Origin: Candidatus Villigracilis proximus
Lineage (GTDB): Bacteria > Chloroflexota > Anaerolineae > Anaerolineales > Villigracilaceae
Length of the DNA stretch: 64,000 nt
Assembly (NCBI GenBank): GCA_016715195.1
Contig: JADKBB010000002.1
Coordinates: forward strand, 186,001 to 250,000
Direction of reading: 5' to 3'
Below are positions 61,316 to 64,000 of the stretch, piece by piece; the stretch's first letter is position 1; each line of letters starts with the position of its first letter. Under the pieces are notes generated by a model, which searched no databases, had not been told where the DNA came from, and saw only the letters and a program-made list of their open reading frames with translations. Position numbers and translations under genes: made by a program.

Positions 61316-62666
61316 CTAAAGACCAAACCAGCGCGGGTGGTCGATGGATTTAATGCCGTCAAGCAAGGCGTGAAGGAAGGTGCGTGTGACGATGATGGCT
61401 GTGAACAAACTAACACCCACACCCAAGGCCAAGGGATCGAAAAGCCCTTCACGATGCCAGCCCAAAAGTATTGCCAAACGAAAAGAGGATTACGCAGGTG
61501 ATGAACGTTGATGTGTTTGAGTCACGAATGGAAGGCCAGGCGCGGCTCCAGGCCAGATCAATGGCCTGACGCAGATTGCGTCCATGCCGAAGTTCTTCCT
61601 TAAGTCGCTCAAAAATCAGCACGTTGGCATCCACAGCCATACCCACACTCAAAATGAAACCGGCGATACCGGGCAGAGTGAGCACCACGGGGATAAGCTT
61701 GAAGAGCATCAGAGTAAAGATGGCATAGCAGATCAATGCCAGATCCGCTACAAGACCGGGAGTCTGTAATAAATTCCCATAAAGAGGATTACAACCGCCA
61801 GACCAATGAGCCCAGCCATCACGCTCTTGCGTAGACTTTCTTCACCGAGAGTGGGCCCCACAGTGCGGCTTTCCACAACTTTGATCGGGATCGGCAACGC
61901 ACCGGAGCGGAGCTGAACTGCGAGAGTCTGCGCGGTATCTTGAGTAAAGTTGCCGGAGATCTGTCCCTGACCGTCTGTGATCGGGCTCTGAATGACCGGT
62001 GCAGAAATGACCTGTTTATCCAAAACAATTGCCAGATATTGACCTTGATGAGAGGTTGTATACTCACCGAAAATATCTGTTGCATCAGATTTCAGAACAA
62101 ATGAGATCGCATATTGTCCTGTGTCACTGCGCGAAACCGAAGCGGTCTGGAGCGCGGCGCCCGTCATCACTGTATGATAAATGGTTTCACCAGCTTCATT
62201 GACAGCAGGCGCATTTTCAATCCCAAAGTCGGTTTGAACGATTGTTCCCTCCAACACCGGGGTTGTGCCCATATCTACAAATTCAAGCAAAGCGGTTTGC
62301 TTGGAAGGGGGCAGCAACTACTTCTTCAGGGTTTGTCACACCGGGGAACTCTGCCACAATGCGGCGATCACCGGCGGTCTGCATTACAACTTCGCTGACG
62401 CCAAGGGCATTTGCACGGTTCTGCAGAATGTTCTTGGCATTGAGTAAATCTTCAGCAGTGACTTCGGTCTCAGCGGGGACGTCAGCTTCAAGCAAAGCCT
62501 GAAGGCCGCCGCGCAAATCGAGACCTAATTTTGTATCCACATCCCGTTCAATGAGAGGCTGATCGTTAAATGGGTTGTAAACCAGGAGGGTTTTACTCAG
62601 GTCAACCCAAAGCGAAAAAGCGACCAATAGAACAATTAGAACCAACCAACTATTTTTATTACGCAT
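61316..62666 (-). CDS. secD: Protein translocase subunit SecD, four frameshifts
   Basis: About 450 residues pieced from four frames. Blocks in order: LGLDLRGGLQALLEADVPAE (SecD signature), LQNRANALGVSEVVMQTAGDRRIVAEFPGV, LLEFVDMGTTP, SGNFTQDTAQTLAVQLRSGALP, ESLRKSVMAGLIGLAVVILFMGIYYRLPG, GFILSVGMAVDANVLIFERLKEELRHG, then LGVGVSLFTAIIVTRTFLHALLDGI. Breaks are at about 62307 (one C too many), 61756 (one G missing), 61460 (one G missing) and 61440 (one T missing), all in homopolymers. The stop is at 61316. GGAG lies 8 nt before the ATG at 62666. Confidence 0.92.
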
Positions 62667-62690
62667 ATTTCTCACTCCATCCACAAAAAT

Positions 62691-62707
62691 GCCAGCCTAA
62701 GGCTGGC
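62691..62707 (-). terminator. Palindrome GCCAGCC-TAA-GGCTGGC, possible M1 peptidase terminator
   Basis: A 7-bp hairpin with three-nt loop between the M1 gene (stop 62738) and secD (start 62666). On the minus strand ATTTTTG follows, giving a short T-tract, so weak termination is plausible. It also resembles the tight REP-like palindromes elsewhere. Confidence 0.5.
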
Positions 62708-62737
62708 GCGGAAGCCATTATACTCCGGTTAAAAGGT

Positions 62738-64000
62738 TTACGGGAATATCCATTTTTCAAAAATCGGGGTCAAATTGCACCCACATTGGGCTTCTGCTGC
62801 TGTTTGTAATTTTTCGGGCGTTGCAATATCCCACGCGTTATTTTTTACATAGTTTTATAAAAATCATCAAATTTCCCTGACCCATCTCTTCACGCAGGGC
62901 TTCAAAGAACAAACCGCCGCGACCGTAGACAATTCCACTGTATTCTTCGTTGCTATATTCTTTGACCGGCAATCCGACAGGGATTTCCTCCTGCCCAATG
63001 CTGTTCCAACGTCCTTCCAGATCCTGACGGAACCCTGCGCTGCCTGATTGCCCGTACGTGTCAGTAAAATATTGCAGGGTGGCAAACTGTGTTAATGATT
63101 CATCCAGCCACGGGTCATCGAGCTGGTCATTGCCGACCAGATTATAAAACCATTGATGTCCCACTTCGTGCGCCACGGTGGCTTCCAAATAAAAATTCTC
63201 AGGCTCAACGATCCATTCGGTGATGGCGATCATGCCGGGATATTCAATTCCCAAGGCGTAAGTGGGTGTGGAGACAAAATCCAATTCGGTGTATGGATAA
63301 GGCGCATATCTTTTTCCGTAGACTTCAATTGCGCGCGCCGCAACATCCAATGCAGATTCTGCGCCTGCCTGCAAATAATCACGCGTATAAAATCTTAATG
63401 TGACTCCATCCACTTCTTTCGTGAAGACTTCATAATCCGGACTCGCCGCCAGATAGAAATCACGCACCGGCCCCGCTTCATATCTGACCGTTTGCCTGTT
63501 CCCGCTTTCGCTGCGGTCGATCTCGCGCCCCGAGCCGACCAGCGCGACCTCCTTGGCGCTCCACTGTGACAAGGAAAAAGGACATGTCTGCATAAGTCAC
63601 ATCGCCAGATTGCGGCGGGATTTCTGCATTCCAGCCTTCGTCATCGTAGACTGCGATCATCGGGTAGGCATGTGCCAGCGCAAGTACATCATCGTAATAG
63701 GCTTGCACACCGTAATTTAATTCAACAGATTGCGGCACCTCAAGCTCAAAGTCCATGCTAAGGGTGATGGTATCTTTCGGTTGCAGCGGATTTTTGAGCG
63801 GCACGGTCAACAGGCTGTCGTTTAGTGAATAATTGGGCGTAATGACTTCGCCATTTACATTGACTTCAGCCACATGCATTTCGCCGCCGAGGATGTTTCC
63901 AAACAAGCGGAACTTTATTTCCTTCAATTCGATATCTTCGGCGTTGGTGTAAAGCACAGTTTCCTGGCCGGTGATGTGATACAGGTCATCAGCGATGATG
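62738..64000 (-). CDS. M1-family metallopeptidase (aminopeptidase-like), partial, frameshifted
   Basis: About 421 codons visible; the N-terminus lies beyond the right edge. The zinc site is TVAHEVGHQWFYNLVGNDQLDDPWLDESLTQF (HExxH plus downstream glutamate). Upstream, ADMSFFLVTV is joined to KEVALVGSGREIDRSESGNRQTVRYEAG by a shift near 63565. Downstream the reading ends prematurely, but two added A residues at about 62871 and 62854 give KFDDFYKNYVKNNAWDIATPEKLQ and a stop at 62738. M1 peptidases remove N-terminal residues; here the propeller-free catalytic part is probably extracytoplasmic, though no signal peptide is visible in the window. Confidence 0.85.

Noticed and set aside
1..64000. Prophage, integrative element, toxin-antitoxin or restriction system
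   Set aside because: No integrase, transposase, phage structural gene, methylase/nuclease pair or small toxin pair was recognised on either strand.

Overview
The window looks like chromosomal DNA of a Chloroflexota bacterium, most likely class Anaerolineae. This is an inference. It rests on menaquinone genes, Thr/Pro-rich TPTNTPT lipoprotein stalks ending in a TolB-like propeller, many secreted lipoproteins, mre and min loci side by side, and moderate GC. No phage, IS element, CRISPR array or rRNA is visible. One tRNA (Gln, CUG) lies beside glnS.

Layout. 1-3.9 kb: a partial gene, a PrsW-like/GAF membrane protein, rsmD, a URO-D family protein and a GNAT. 4-14 kb: a minus-strand envelope/polysaccharide run (FemAB-like transferase, polysaccharide deacetylase, two GT-C membrane proteins, thioesterase, GtrA, UDP-glucuronate decarboxylase-like, two lipoproteins). 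14-22.3 kb: housekeeping genes (scpB, rluB, CBS-ACT protein, M20 peptidase, VTT protein, cyclophilin, udk) and a Crp/Fnr-DUF2892-thioredoxin redox unit, then DegV. 22.4-31.7 kb: a plus-strand cell-shape/division block mreBCD-mrdA-minCDE-rodA-gltX. 31.7-40.2 kb: a nucleotidyl cyclase, RtcB, a heterodimeric ABC exporter behind a probable attenuator leader, glnS and tRNA-Gln. 40.3-49.5 kb: a half-length substrate-binding protein, a large stalked lipoprotein, ubiE/menG and menA, and a TetR-controlled NMT1-type ABC importer. 49.7-58.1 kb: a signalling block with a GGDEF protein convergent to HD-GYP, NarL-type regulator, REC-kinase and a giant hybrid kinase. 58.2-64 kb: glycerate 2-kinase, LysE, secF, secD and an M1 metallopeptidase cut by the right edge.

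The most interesting signal is the 260-bp leader of the ABC exporter (37592-37851). It holds a promoter, a 23-codon ORF with its own Shine-Dalgarno sequence, a strong intrinsic terminator, and three segments that can pair in mutually exclusive ways. This is the architecture of ribosome-mediated attenuation. The exporter it precedes has one degenerate and one canonical ATP site, deduced from its motifs.

About twelve conserved genes carry frameshifts, mostly single-base changes in homopolymers (secD alone has four). Correcting them restores conserved protein, so most look like consensus errors of a long-read assembly rather than pseudogenes. Affected genes are reported here as single genes with the break marked. 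Six intergenic spacers carry a distinctive type of short-period or inverted repeat, and several promoters put TATAAT-like boxes 6-9 nt before the start codon, suggesting leaderless mRNAs.
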